Translations under genes and position numbers: made by a program | The notes under the pieces: model-generated | The model's input: only the letters and a program-made list of their open reading frames with translations | What the model was told of the DNA's origin: nothing | Databases searched by the model: none | Origin: Thiorhodovibrio litoralis | GTDB lineage: Bacteria > Pseudomonadota > Gammaproteobacteria > Chromatiales > Chromatiaceae | Direction: 5' to 3' | DNA: 64,000 nucleotides | Assembly (NCBI RefSeq): GCF_033954455.1 | Contig: NZ_CP121473.1 | Coordinates: 3,582,501 to 3,646,500, forward strand | Part shown: positions 24,179 to 33,198 of the stretch, piece after piece | Position numbering within the stretch: the stretch's first letter is position 1 | Layout of the letters: each line of letters starts with the position of its first letter

Positions 24179-25788
24179 GCAATCGCCTCCGGACTCACGC
24201 AATCTCGAACTCCGACTGCGCCCTTTGCTGGCGTGGCCCTCTGGTCAAGCGCCGCAAGCTGCGGGCCGGCTGCGAGCGGCCGCTGCGGCCGTGGTATCAC
24301 CAATTGGTTCAGGTGCTCGGCCACGGGCACAACAGCCAGGGTCACAATCAGCAGCAGCGACGCCACCAGCAACAAATAGGCCCGCGCCAGGCGGCCTGGC
24401 ACCAGCAAACGCGGCAATAGGTCGGCGCGCAAAGGGGGAGCCTGGCCAGCAGAGTTAGGCTGCTCAGTTGACGCCAACTCATCCTGAGGTCGCACATAGA
24501 GCTCACGGATCAGCCGCAGCCAGGCCGCAGCCTCCACCGCCGCGGCCAACAGAACAGCAAAGAGCGCCACCATCACCAAGCTGCCCTCTTGTTCGGCAAG
24601 ACTCAGCACCAGCATCAGCTTTGCCCAAAAGCCCGGCAGAGGCGGCACGCCCACCATGGATGCAGCTAGCAGCAGCAAAACTGCGGAGGTCAACGGCAGG
24701 CGCCAGCCAATGCCGGCTAGGTCTGCGATACGACCACGCCAGCGATGCGCGAGAACGAAAAGCGCCGAATGGATCAGCAGGAAATGCAGCAGCAACGCCA
24801 GCGCCGAAAACACACCGGCCGGTCCAGGCAAGGAGAATCCAATTGCCATGGAACCGATGGCAGCCAGGCTGAGCGACACCAGAAAAGCTGGAAACTCAAG
24901 CGCACGCCACATGCCGAAAGCACCAGCAAGCACCGACAGCATGCCGAGCGCCATCAGCACATCGGCGTCGGGTCTCGGCATGTCCCCCAACCACAGCAAT
25001 CTGGCCAGGCTCGCCAGGGCAAGCGCCGGCAAGGCGCCGGTCATCACGGCCAGCAACCGTGGCTGAGCGGCCCGCGCCGCGCCCGCGACCCAGGCATTCA
25101 GCGGGAACAGGCCGATTTTCACGCCAAAGCCAAGGACCACAAGTCCATATCCCAGTCGACTCGCCATGCCCCAGCCCGCATCCGCAGCCGCCTGCAGCTC
25201 GCCTGGCGCCAGCGAATCGACAGACACCATCGCCAGCCCCAGACCAAAGACCGCGATTGCAGAGCCCAAAGCGCCCCAACGCAAGAAGCCGACAACTGCG
25301 GTCAGCGAGCGCAGCGTGCCCCCAAACAGCAGCAGCACCGCGGCTGACATCGCGCTCAACTCCAGAAACAGCCAGCTTGTGAGCAGATCCCCGGCGAACG
25401 CGAGCCCGGTCAGCCCGCCCGCCAGCAGCAGCATGGCCGTATCCTGACGCGCCGGGTCGGGATGATCCTCGCCGCGCGTCCAGCTCAGCAACACTAGCAC
25501 GGTACCCGCGAGAGCAAGCACCAACGCGAGGCCATCCACTCTGAGAATGAGCCCGAGCGGGGCGCCCGCAGCGCCGAGTCTGATCAGTTCAGGAGCCGCG
25601 TCCGGGCGAAAGAGGAGAGCCAGCCCGAGGCCTATGCAGGCCGCCAGCACAACAGGCCCGATCAGCCGCGCCGCGCGAAGCGAGATCGCCGCAACTGGCC
25701 GGACGCCAAGCGCAGCGAGCATGGGCAATACCAGCATCGCCAGTTCAGGGGCGTGGGAGCCGCCGGCCGCTTGAGGCAGCAAGTTCAC
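24175..25788 (-). CDS. Complex I/Mrp antiporter-like membrane protein, second gene of the operon
   Basis: A 537-residue polytopic protein of the same superfamily. Conserved elements are LLTSWLFLELSAMSAAVLLLF (helix-5 Glu) and FGVKIGLFPLNAWVAGAARA, with the Lys retained and a degraded LPDAH motif. PPLPGFWAKLMLVLSL keeps the late Lys. The second mid-chain Lys of NuoM is missing. The start overlaps the end of the upstream gene by 4 nt. It differs from its neighbour in which charged residues are kept, so the two are not simple duplicates. The likely role is proton or cation translocation in a complex lacking visible redox modules. Confidence 0.75.
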   Translation of the reverse strand: MNLLPQAAGGSHAPELAMLVLPMLAALGVRPVAAISLRAARLIGPVVLAACIGLGLALLFRPDAAPELIRLGAAGAPLGLILRVDGLALVLALAGTVLVLLSWTRGEDHPDPARQDTAMLLLAGGLTGLAFAGDLLTSWLFLELSAMSAAVLLLFGGTLRSLTAVVGFLRWGALGSAIAVFGLGLAMVSVDSLAPGELQAAADAGWGMASRLGYGLVVLGFGVKIGLFPLNAWVAGAARAAQPRLLAVMTGALPALALASLARLLWLGDMPRPDADVLMALGMLSVLAGAFGMWRALEFPAFLVSLSLAAIGSMAIGFSLPGPAGVFSALALLLHFLLIHSALFVLAHRWRGRIADLAGIGWRLPLTSAVLLLLAASMVGVPPLPGFWAKLMLVLSLAEQEGSLVMVALFAVLLAAAVEAAAWLRLIRELYVRPQDELASTEQPNSAGQAPPLRADLLPRLLVPGRLARAYLLLVASLLLIVTLAVVPVAEHLNQLVIPRPQRPLAAGPQLAALDQRATPAKGAVGVRDCVSPEAIA

Positions 25789-26858
25789 TTCTTTTGCCCT
25801 CCGCTTGCGCTGGATTTCCCCGCGCTTGCGCTGGATTTCCCTTCGCTTGCGCTGCCCTTCCCTCCGCTTGTGCTGGCATTCCCGCCGGCTGCCCTGGATT
25901 TCTCGCCGGTTTCCCTGGGGTTCCCTGCGCTTGCACTGGGACGCCGTGAAACAGCCGGATCATCACCCAGCGCTGTCCGCCACTCGGCCGCCGACAGCTC
26001 TTCGAGATCAGCTGGCTGCACTGACCCGGCGCGCTGTTTGAGCGCGATCAAGGTCGCGGCCAAGGCGACCTGAAAGGCAAAACCCAGCACCAGCACAGCC
26101 AGAGCCAGGCCATACAGACGAGCGGTTGCATCCCCGTGTAGGCCCACGAGAGCAGTGACATGCAGACGCGCCGCGACATCGCCGCGCAGTCCTTCCGCGA
26201 CCTTGCCACCGTCGGCATCGCCAAGAGTCCAGGCCAAAACCACCAGTAACAGAATAATTCCGCCATACAGCAGCGCCAGACCATTGAGCTCTAGAGCGGG
26301 ACGCGGCATCGATAAGCCCACAAACTGCCCGGCGATCTCGATGAGGCTCGCACCCAAGAGCAAGCCAGCCAGCCATCCCGCAAGGGGGCTGGACAGCATC
26401 CATCGGCTGACCGGGCCGAGCAGGCCGCTCAGGGTCCCGGCGCCCATCGGCATGGCCGCCGCGAGCGCCAGCGACGCGGCAGCCGCGGCAGCCACAAGCA
26501 CTAGCGCCTGCACCCAAAGCCCTGGCATCGCCGTCAAGCGTGCGCGCCAATTCGCCCCGCCCCAGAGCACCCAGGCGAGCGCCACTAGAGCTCCGCCCAG
26601 CAATCCGGCGACAAAAAACTTGGCCGTCAGCGCCAGAGAAAGAATTCCGAGCATCCCCACCAGCAGGGCTGCCTTGCGATTGCCAAGGAAGCGAGCGCTG
26701 CCAAGAGGGCTCTTGGCAAGGGAACCATCGAGATTTGAATCCTCGCCACGCAAACTGGCCTGCCAGCCTTGCAGCATCAACGCAACGGCCAGACCTGCCG
26801 CGCAGACCAGCAGCACCAGCACCCAGATACCGTCAATCCCTTCCATCATCAATCGCAA
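25785..26858 (-). CDS. Membrane protein with NuoK/MrpC-like segments and a 7-residue repeat tail
   Basis: A 357-residue protein, first gene of the three-gene operon. It has about seven or eight membrane segments. The block GASLIEIAGQFVGL resembles the Glu-bearing second helix of NuoK/MrpC, and LALAVLVLGFAFQVALAATLIALKQR resembles the last NuoK helix. After a soluble stretch (QPADLEELSAAEWRTALGDD) it ends in Ser/Ala/Gly/Lys-rich heptads (GKSSASA, GKSSASE, GKGSASG) encoded by a 21-bp tandem repeat. The NuoK/MrpC link is tentative. ATG 26858, 26849 and 26846 are all possible starts. Confidence 0.55.
   Translation of the reverse strand: MRLMMEGIDGIWVLVLLVCAAGLAVALMLQGWQASLRGEDSNLDGSLAKSPLGSARFLGNRKAALLVGMLGILSLALTAKFFVAGLLGGALVALAWVLWGGANWRARLTAMPGLWVQALVLVAAAAAASLALAAAMPMGAGTLSGLLGPVSRWMLSSPLAGWLAGLLLGASLIEIAGQFVGLSMPRPALELNGLALLYGGIILLLVVLAWTLGDADGGKVAEGLRGDVAARLHVTALVGLHGDATARLYGLALAVLVLGFAFQVALAATLIALKQRAGSVQPADLEELSAAEWRTALGDDPAVSRRPSASAGNPRETGEKSRAAGGNASTSGGKGSASEGKSSASAGKSSASGGQKK
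25801..25947. repeat. Seven 21-bp tandem units coding a heptapeptide tail
   Basis: Units of exactly 21 bp (first two CCGCTTGCGCTGGATTTCCC+C and GCGCTTGCGCTGGATTTCCC+T) decay towards 25947. They encode the hydrophilic C-terminal tail of the membrane protein and end at its stop codon. Confidence 0.9.
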
Positions 26859-27142
26859 GAACGCCGCATGGCAGCCATCAAAATAGCCAAGAGTGAATCA
26901 CCCGGGCAATGCTAACCCGAAAAATACTGAGATGTCTTAACCGGACACCTTGGCAGCGCGCTGGAACTCAGTTCAAATAGCGTCGGACTCGAGCAAGCCG
27001 GCAGGCGCTCCGGGGCGCGTTACGCCAAAGCTCAACCGGGCCCAACGAGACAGCGAGGCACCGGACACAATAATGGGCGCGACGCTGGCGCGGCACTACA
27101 ATCACAAACATCACCATCACCACTATGATCGGGGAGAACCAC

Positions 27143-29926
27143 ATGTCAACAACTAACAAATGGGTCTTTGCCTTTGAAGACGGCGACGGCAAGAACAAAA
27201 AGCTGCTCGGCGGCAAGGGCGCGAATCTGTGCGAGATGACCCAGATTGGCCTGAATGTGCCGCCCGGCTTCGTGATTTCCACCGATGCCTGCCTGGCCTA
27301 TCTCGACGACGAGAAGCATGCGCTGCCCGCCGGGGTAATGGACCAGGTGCGCGCCGAGATGACAGCTCTGGAGCAGAAAACCGGCAAGGGCTTTGGCAAT
27401 CCTGAAAAACCTCTGCTGGTCTCGGTACGCTCGGGCTCGGCCATGTCCATGCCTGGCATGATGGATACCATTCTGAATCTGGGCCTGAACCAGGACACCC
27501 TGCAGGGCGAAATTCGGGCGACCGGCGATGCGCGCTTTGGCTATGACGCTTATCGGCGCTTCATTCAGCTATTCGGCAAGGTCGCGCTCGGAGTGTCGGA
27601 TGAAAAGTTTGACCAAGAATTCAACCAAGTCAAACAGGCTGCGCACGCCAAGCATGATGTGGATCTCACGGCGGCGGATCTGAAAGACATTAGCGAGCGC
27701 TTTTTGAAGGTGGTCGAGGAGGCCACCGGCCACCCCTTCCCGAGCGACCCCTACCAGCAACTCGAGATCGCCATCAAGGCCGTCTTCAACTCCTGGTCAG
27801 GCAAGCGCGCGGTCGATTATCGCACCCAGTTCAAGATCACCCCGGACATGGCCAATGGCACCGCAGTGAACGTGGTCACCATGGTCTTTGGCAACCGCGG
27901 CGATGATTCCGCCACCGGCGTGGGCTTCACCCGCAACCCGGGCACGGGCGAGAACAAACTGTTTGGTGAGTATCTTGTCAACGCCCAGGGCGAGGACGTG
28001 GTCGCCGGCATTCGCACGCCCAAGCCGCTCGATCGTCTGCGCGTCGAGATGCCACAAATGGCCACGGAGCTTGACGAACTGCGCGACAAACTCGAGAGCC
28101 ATTACAAAGAGATCCAGGACTTCGAGTTCACTATTGAGCGCGGTCAGCTCTACTGCCTGCAAACCCGCAACGGCAAAATGAACGCCGTCTCCCTGGTGCG
28201 CACTTCAGTCGAGATGGAGCAGGAAGGACTGATCACCAAGGATCAGGCGCTGCTGCGTATCGACCCCACCGCGCTCGAGCAAATGCTCTTCCCCCGGCTC
28301 GACCCGGCATTCAAGGCGGATGCCGTGGCCACCGGCCTGCCCGCCTCACCGGGTGCTGCTTCCGGTATCGCAGTGTTCGACGCCGACCGCGCCGAGCAGA
28401 TGGGCCGTGACATGGGCCAGAAAGTCATCCTGGTGCGCGAGGAGACCAAACCCGAGGACATTCATGGCTTCTTCGCCGCCCAAGGCATTCTCACCTCGCG
28501 CGGTGGTAAGACCTCCCACGCTGCTGTGGTCGCACGCGGCATGGGCAAGCCCTGCGTGGCGGGAGCCGAGGGCATCAGCGTCGATGTCAGCCGGCGCGAG
28601 GCCATCGTCGGCGACACCCATTTCAAGGAAGGCGACACCATCACCATCGACGGCTCCACCGGTCGGGTCTATCTCGGCGCCATTCCTACAGTCGAGCCCG
28701 AGTTCACCGAGGAACTATCCGTGCTGCTGTCCTGGGCGGATGAGAAAGCGCGCCTGAAGGTCATGGCCAATGCCGACACCCCGGACGATGCCCGCACTGC
28801 GCTCAAATACGGCGCCGTCGGCATCGGCCTGGCGCGCACCGAACGGATGTTCAACGCGATTGATCGCCTGCCCATCGTCATCGAAATGATCGTCGCCGAA
28901 ACACCCGACACCCGCCAGGCCGCGCTCGACCGGCTGCTACCCTTGCAGCGCGAGGACTTCCGGCAGCTGTTCGAGGTCATGGCCCCGCATCCGGTCACCA
29001 TCCGCCTGCTCGACCCGCCAATCCATGAATTCCTGCCCGACGAGCATCAGCTCGAACAGGACATCGCCGATCTGCGCGGCCTCGCCCAGTCCACCCGCGG
29101 CATGACGGCGCTGGCCGGCGCCATGGGCCTGCTGCATGCGGCTGAAGAAACCCGCCGGGAGTTCGATACGCTGCGCCACACCCTCGATCCCATGCTGGTC
29201 GAGGAGGCCATCGTCAAGAAAGAGGCCATGCTGCGAAAGGTTCGTGTGCTCTACGAAACCAACCCCATGCTCGGCCATCGCGGCGTGCGCTTAGGCATCA
29301 CCTTCCCCGAAATCTACCAGATGCAAATTCGCGCCATCCTCGAAGCCGCCGCAGAATGCCAGAAAGCCGGCCTGGACGCGCACCCGCAGATCAAAGTCCC
29401 CCAGGTCTGCACCGTGCAGGAATTGCTCAAAGTCAAAGCCTATGTGGACGAACTGCACGAACAGGTTAAGGCCGATTATGGCTTCCCGGTCCAATTCAAG
29501 TTCGGCACCATGATCGAAGTCGTCCGCGCCTGCATGCGCGCCGAATCCCTGGCCGAAGAAGCCGAGTTCTTCTCCTTCGGCACCAACGACCTGACCCAAG
29601 CGGCCTTCTCCTTCTCGCGCGAGGACGCCGAAAACAAGTTCCTGCCGCTCTACAACCAGAGCAACGTCCTGCATGACAACCCCTTCGAGGTGTTGGATGT
29701 CAAAGGCGTTGGCAAACTCATGGAACTGGCCGTTGAATGGGGCCGCAAAGTCAAGCCGGACCTACACGTCGGCATCTGCGGCGAACACGGCGGCCACCCC
29801 GCATCCATCGCCTTCTGCGACCAGGCCGGGCTTGATTATGTGAGCTGCTCGGGACCGCGCGTGCCGGTGGCGCGTCTGGCCGCAGCGCAGGCAGCGCTGC
29901 AGCAGGCGGGGCGCAAGGATCTCTAA
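27143..29926 (+). CDS. ppdK: Pyruvate phosphate dikinase
   Basis: A 927-residue enzyme interconverting pyruvate + ATP + Pi and phosphoenolpyruvate + AMP + PPi. The N-terminal nucleotide domain starts VFAFEDGDGKNKKLLGGKGA. The swivelling His domain has SRGGKTSHAAVVARGMGKPC with the phosphorylated His. The C-terminal PEP domain ends with the catalytic-Cys block GICGEHGGHPASIAF. I chose ATG 27143 (MSTTNKW), with GGGGAG 7 nt upstream, over ATG 27125. It is monocistronic, with a strong hairpin after the stop. In autotrophs it feeds PEP synthesis or pyruvate balance. Confidence 0.97.
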   Translation: MSTTNKWVFAFEDGDGKNKKLLGGKGANLCEMTQIGLNVPPGFVISTDACLAYLDDEKHALPAGVMDQVRAEMTALEQKTGKGFGNPEKPLLVSVRSGSAMSMPGMMDTILNLGLNQDTLQGEIRATGDARFGYDAYRRFIQLFGKVALGVSDEKFDQEFNQVKQAAHAKHDVDLTAADLKDISERFLKVVEEATGHPFPSDPYQQLEIAIKAVFNSWSGKRAVDYRTQFKITPDMANGTAVNVVTMVFGNRGDDSATGVGFTRNPGTGENKLFGEYLVNAQGEDVVAGIRTPKPLDRLRVEMPQMATELDELRDKLESHYKEIQDFEFTIERGQLYCLQTRNGKMNAVSLVRTSVEMEQEGLITKDQALLRIDPTALEQMLFPRLDPAFKADAVATGLPASPGAASGIAVFDADRAEQMGRDMGQKVILVREETKPEDIHGFFAAQGILTSRGGKTSHAAVVARGMGKPCVAGAEGISVDVSRREAIVGDTHFKEGDTITIDGSTGRVYLGAIPTVEPEFTEELSVLLSWADEKARLKVMANADTPDDARTALKYGAVGIGLARTERMFNAIDRLPIVIEMIVAETPDTRQAALDRLLPLQREDFRQLFEVMAPHPVTIRLLDPPIHEFLPDEHQLEQDIADLRGLAQSTRGMTALAGAMGLLHAAEETRREFDTLRHTLDPMLVEEAIVKKEAMLRKVRVLYETNPMLGHRGVRLGITFPEIYQMQIRAILEAAAECQKAGLDAHPQIKVPQVCTVQELLKVKAYVDELHEQVKADYGFPVQFKFGTMIEVVRACMRAESLAEEAEFFSFGTNDLTQAAFSFSREDAENKFLPLYNQSNVLHDNPFEVLDVKGVGKLMELAVEWGRKVKPDLHVGICGEHGGHPASIAFCDQAGLDYVSCSGPRVPVARLAAAQAALQQAGRKDL

Positions 29927-29943
29927 GCCGCGCCTGCCTGACC

Positions 29944-29974
29944 CGCTGATCCTGACGTGCCGTCAGGATCAGCG
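29944..29974. terminator. 14-bp hairpin between ppdK and vapC
   Basis: CGCTGATCCTGACG (29944-29957) pairs perfectly with 29961-29974 across a 3-nt loop. It lacks a long T-run but separates two convergent genes. Confidence 0.6.
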
Positions 29975-29987
29975 CATTGCCCGTATT

Positions 29988-30404
29988 TCAGCCTGATCCA
30001 CCAAACTCGAAAGGGTTGAAAAGGGGAACACCGAATGAGGCGAAATCGGCTAGGTTTCGGGTCACAACCGTGAGGCCCTTTACTGTTGCAATCGCGGCGA
30101 TCATGGCGTCCTCATACAAGGTATCTGATCTCCGATGCATCAGCTTCGCCCAGCAGCGGAATGCTGGACCATCCATCGGCAACAGGTTGTAAGTGTCGGC
30201 CACGAGGTTCAGCCAAGCTTCGATTTCCTTGGCTTTCTCGGCATCCTGTTCACGGGTCAGTTCGATGCCGGCCTGAATTTCGCCGAGCGTGACAGTAGCC
30301 AGGTGGAGCTTGGCGTCATCAATGGACTCGATCCATTCAATGACAGCGCCATGCGGTCGTCGCTTGCGTAGCTCGGAGACAACATTGGTATCGATCAAGT
30401 ACAC
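29988..30404 (-). CDS. vapC: VapC-type PIN-domain toxin
   Basis: A 138-residue PIN-domain ribonuclease. The acidic active-site residues are visible: Asp in MYLIDTNVVSELRK, Glu in TLGEIQAGIEL, Asp in LYEDAMIAAIA, and the closing VVTRNLADFASFGV with the fourth Asp. It lies 5 nt downstream of the Phd-like antitoxin gene on the same strand. Related toxins cut tRNA or rRNA and are held inactive by the antitoxin. It closely resembles the FitB/VapC group paired with Phd-type antitoxins. Confidence 0.92.
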   Translation of the reverse strand: MYLIDTNVVSELRKRRPHGAVIEWIESIDDAKLHLATVTLGEIQAGIELTREQDAEKAKEIEAWLNLVADTYNLLPMDGPAFRCWAKLMHRRSDTLYEDAMIAAIATVKGLTVVTRNLADFASFGVPLFNPFEFGGSG

Positions 30405-30409
30405 GGAGG

Positions 30410-30667
30410 TTAGCGCAGAGTAGTGGCTTGACGGCGCTGGGCCTTGCCGCGCTCGGGCACCAGTGTGTCAATGCGGGCGGTGTCGGTTAGGAGCAATTGC
30501 TTGAGAGAAGGACGGGCTTCGACCTTGAGTCGCCGCCACTCGTCGATAGGCACCAGCACAGCGGTTTCGGTGCCGCGACGGGTCACCACCTGCGGACCCT
30601 CGCTCACACAAGCGTCCAGCAGCTCGCTAAATCGCGCTTTGGCATCTTGAACGGGCCAACGAAGCAT
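30410..30667 (-). CDS. Phd/YefM-family antitoxin
   Basis: An 85-residue antitoxin. WPVQDAKARFSELLDACVSEGPQ with VVTRRGTETAVLVPIDEWRRL is the Phd/YefM DNA-binding and dimer fold; the basic C-terminal tail should wrap the toxin. GGGAGG precedes the ATG at 30667. It is the first gene of the pair, as usual for autoregulated toxin-antitoxin operons, and an inverted repeat lies in its promoter region. Confidence 0.9.
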   Translation of the reverse strand: MLRWPVQDAKARFSELLDACVSEGPQVVTRRGTETAVLVPIDEWRRLKVEARPSLKQLLLTDTARIDTLVPERGKAQRRQATTLR

Positions 30668-30686
30668 GGGTTGCCTCCCAAATTAT

Positions 30687-30706
30687 GACTAGGTATCTGA
30701 CTAGTC
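30687..30706. promoter_or_regulatory. Candidate operator of the Phd/VapC operon
   Basis: GACTAG (30687-30692) and CTAGTC (30701-30706) form an inverted repeat; the right arm is part of the perfect palindrome GACTAGTC. It lies 20-40 nt upstream of the antitoxin start, where Phd-type antitoxins bind. Confidence 0.5.
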
Positions 30707-30732
30707 TATTGGTGGAGTGAGCTTAAATCAAG

Positions 30733-31512
30733 ATGGACATTCTGTTTCTAGATGAGGTACTGATCGCGGTGCACAAACCAGCCGGCTTGCTGGTGCACCG
30801 CAGCCTGATCGACAAGGGCGCGAAGACCTTTGCGTTGCAGTTGGTGCGCGATCTGATCGGCCAGCGGGTTTACCCGGTGCATCGCCTTGATCGGCCGACC
30901 TCCGGCGTCCTGCTGTTCGCGCGCGACCCGGCGACGGCGCGCGCCCTGGTCGCCCAGTTCACTGCCGGCCGGGTGAGCAAGACCTACCAGGCCATTGTGC
31001 GCGGACACACCGATGCCGCCGGAACCATCGACCATGCCTTGCCCGAGGAAGTCGACCGCATCGCCGATCCGCTAGCTGATCCGCACAAGCCCCCGCAGCC
31101 AGCGGTGACCGGCTATCGGCGCCTCGCCACCGTGGAATTGCCATTTCCGGTGGGCCGCTACCGCACGGCGCGCTATTCCCTGCTCGAACTCTCGCCACAG
31201 ACCGGCCGCCGCCACCAGCTGCGCCGGCACCTGAAACATATTTTTCATCCCATCATCGGCGATACCACCCATGGCGACGGACGGCACAATTGCTTCTTTC
31301 GCGAGCAATTCGGCAATGCACGCCTGCTTTTGGTCGCAACCCGGGTCTGCCTGGATCACCCAACGACAGGTCAGCGCCTGCGCATCGAGGCACCGCCGGC
31401 GGAGGATTTTGCCAGCACGGCGCGGGCGCTGGGGTGGAATCTCGCAACGCAATCGCTGCGCGAATCGCCGAGTTTAATGTGCTGCAACCCTGATCCCAAT
31501 GCCGCGTCATAA
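30733..31512 (+). CDS. truC: tRNA pseudouridine synthase TruC
   Basis: A 259-residue RluA-family pseudouridine synthase. The catalytic motif PVHRLDRPTSGVLLFARD contains the active Asp, and the chain opens LFLDEVLIAVHKPAGLLVHR without an S4 domain, as in TruC. SLLELSPQTGRRHQLRRHLK and HPIIGDTTHGDGRHN are the TruC-type C-terminal blocks. TruC modifies U65 in certain tRNAs. Its stop overlaps that of the convergent exonuclease gene by six bases (TCATAA). Confidence 0.9.
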   Translation: MDILFLDEVLIAVHKPAGLLVHRSLIDKGAKTFALQLVRDLIGQRVYPVHRLDRPTSGVLLFARDPATARALVAQFTAGRVSKTYQAIVRGHTDAAGTIDHALPEEVDRIADPLADPHKPPQPAVTGYRRLATVELPFPVGRYRTARYSLLELSPQTGRRHQLRRHLKHIFHPIIGDTTHGDGRHNCFFREQFGNARLLLVATRVCLDHPTTGQRLRIEAPPAEDFASTARALGWNLATQSLRESPSLMCCNPDPNAAS

Positions 31513-32904
31513 GCGCCGCATGATTTCCCTGGTGGGCTCGAGTTTCATCCGCAAACGCTGGCAGCGATGCTCACGCGCCGGGTGAGCCGGTAGGCGGGTG
31601 GCGTAGCCGAGGGCGCGGTGCGGGTCGTGCGCGATGTGCTCGTGAAACTTGGCCAGCGCCTCCAGTGCGTCGGGATGGTTGTCCCGCGCTAGCGTCTCCC
31701 ACAGCTGCACCGCCCGCGGCCAATTGCGGGCGCGGCGATGCAGATGCGCGAGTAGCCAGATCGCCTCGGGTTCGGCTGATTGCCCGTGGACGCAAGACTC
31801 CAGCAGCGCGAGCGCCTGTTCCACCTCTCCCCGCTTGATCCAATGCGCGGCCACGCCGGCGCTGTCGGCACCATGGCGCAGCGGTTGCCGATAAGCGCTG
31901 GCCAAGGCCGGAATCAGCGCCGCAAGAGACAACAGGTCCTTGCGATTGTGCTCGACCACGCCCGGCAGTCGGGTCAAATCGCCCTGGCGCAGCCAGTCGA
32001 GCCAGGCGGCGGGGGCTTCGCTGCCGGGCAGGTCGTGACCGCGGTCGAAGGCCAGTAGGCGGGCTTCCACGGTCGCCAGACGGCAGTCGGGCCAGCGTCG
32101 GGCATAGGCGCGGCGCACCGGGTGCAGCAGATCGAGATGCGCCAGGCTCTCGAGTCGCCGGCCCAGGTTGCGGATAGTCGGCGAGCCGCCCATCCCCGCC
32201 AACCGGCAACGGGTCGCGAGCAAGGGAACGTCGAAGGATTTGCCGTTGTAGCTGACCAGCTGCGAAGTATCCGCCAGGGACGCGGCAATCTGCTCGAGCA
32301 TCAGGGCTTCGGCGTCCAGGCGGGTCAGCAGATACTGCTCCAGTTCCAGGACACCCTCGCCTGGCCTGGATGAGAAACGGGCGGCGCCAAACAGAAACAC
32401 CCAGGTGCCGGTGCCGCCGGCCAGGCCGCTGGTTTCGGTGTCCAGAAAGCACCAGCTCTCGGGTGGGCCTGGCGCCAGGTCGGTCAGCTCGCTCAGTTGG
32501 TCCGAAGCACCGGCCGCGGCCTGCGCCGGCGCAAACCGGCCATGCTGCCGCGTCGCGTCCAGCCTTTGATGCAAACGCAAGAGTCCGGGCGCCACTTGCT
32601 CGGCTCCCAGAGCATCAGCCAGGGTTTGTTCATCGCCATGGCGGGCGGCTGGCAGGGGTTGATGGGGACGCAGCCGCGCGAGCCGCTCGGCAAGACCTTG
32701 CTCGCGTCCTTCCTTCTTGCCAGGGTCATCCAAGGATTCCGGCTGCTGGGATGGGACGCTTTGGGCCGAACCAAGCTGATCCTGGTCAGTCGGATTCGAA
32801 TCCACCGTATCCGAATCAACCGTATCCGAATCGACCGGTGATGAGCTGGCTGGCATCAGCGCCGAGCGCTGGCGCAGCCGGCCAAGCCGGGATTTAAGGC
32901 TCAT
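31507..32904 (-). CDS. YprB/MrfB-like DEDD exonuclease
   Basis: A 465-residue RNase H-fold 3'-5' exonuclease. WCFLDTETSGLAGGTGTWVF holds ExoI with DxE; LVSYNGKSFDVPLLATRCR and GVVEHNRKDLLSLAALI hold the later acidic residues. A TPR-like helical C-terminus follows (EAIWLLAHLHRRARNWPRAV). In Bacillus the homologue MrfB works with helicase MrfA in a UvrA-independent mitomycin C repair route, and a matching helicase gene lies 0.96 kb upstream. The N-terminal 130 residues are disordered and include a DSDTV repeat made by 15-bp units. I chose ATG 32904 (MSLKSRLGRL). Confidence 0.82.
   Translation of the reverse strand: MSLKSRLGRLRQRSALMPASSSPVDSDTVDSDTVDSNPTDQDQLGSAQSVPSQQPESLDDPGKKEGREQGLAERLARLRPHQPLPAARHGDEQTLADALGAEQVAPGLLRLHQRLDATRQHGRFAPAQAAAGASDQLSELTDLAPGPPESWCFLDTETSGLAGGTGTWVFLFGAARFSSRPGEGVLELEQYLLTRLDAEALMLEQIAASLADTSQLVSYNGKSFDVPLLATRCRLAGMGGSPTIRNLGRRLESLAHLDLLHPVRRAYARRWPDCRLATVEARLLAFDRGHDLPGSEAPAAWLDWLRQGDLTRLPGVVEHNRKDLLSLAALIPALASAYRQPLRHGADSAGVAAHWIKRGEVEQALALLESCVHGQSAEPEAIWLLAHLHRRARNWPRAVQLWETLARDNHPDALEALAKFHEHIAHDPHRALGYATRLPAHPAREHRCQRLRMKLEPTREIMRRL
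32791..32833. repeat. 15-bp tandem repeat coding DSDTV in the exonuclease N-terminus
   Basis: ACCGTATCCGAATCA and ACCGTATCCGAATCG are adjacent (32804-32833), preceded by a decayed copy. They encode VDSDTVDSDTVDSN on the minus strand. Confidence 0.8.
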
Positions 32905-32928
32905 GCCCTGCATTGCCATTGGTTCCGA

Positions 32929-33198
32929 TCAGCGCCCAGGGCCAGTCGACTCACTCGGGTCGCCACACAGAAAATCGAGTCCTTCATCCGACCCGAGTGA
33001 CTCGGAAAACGCTTCTCGCACACGAAGACAGATTTCTCGTTCCATCCTGACACCAGCGTCGGCTTGCTCGAGAGCTGCACGCTGATCCTTCTCGAGAGGA
33101 ACGACCACGCTGTGCCGGTCCGGCGCAGCGATGGCAACCCCAAAACCCAAGCCCGTCGCAAAACCGAGCATGTACCAAGCCGAACCGTCGTCGTCCAT
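32929..33198 (-). CDS. Small acidic hypothetical protein
   Basis: An 89-residue protein with a short hydrophobic Gly-rich segment (AWYMLGFATGLGFGVAIAAP) followed by a charged helix (EKDQRAALEQADAGVRMERE). GGAG lies about 7 nt before the ATG, supporting this frame over the overlapping 110-codon one. It lies just upstream of the exonuclease gene on the same strand. No function is recognised. Confidence 0.5.
   Translation of the reverse strand: MDDDGSAWYMLGFATGLGFGVAIAAPDRHSVVVPLEKDQRAALEQADAGVRMEREICLRVREAFSESLGSDEGLDFLCGDPSESTGPGR

Noticed and set aside
27100-27142. Run of His codons (CATCACCATCACCAC) before ppdK
   Set aside because: It looks like a His tag by chance; it lies in the untranslated leader, since the ppdK start with GGGGAG is at 27143.
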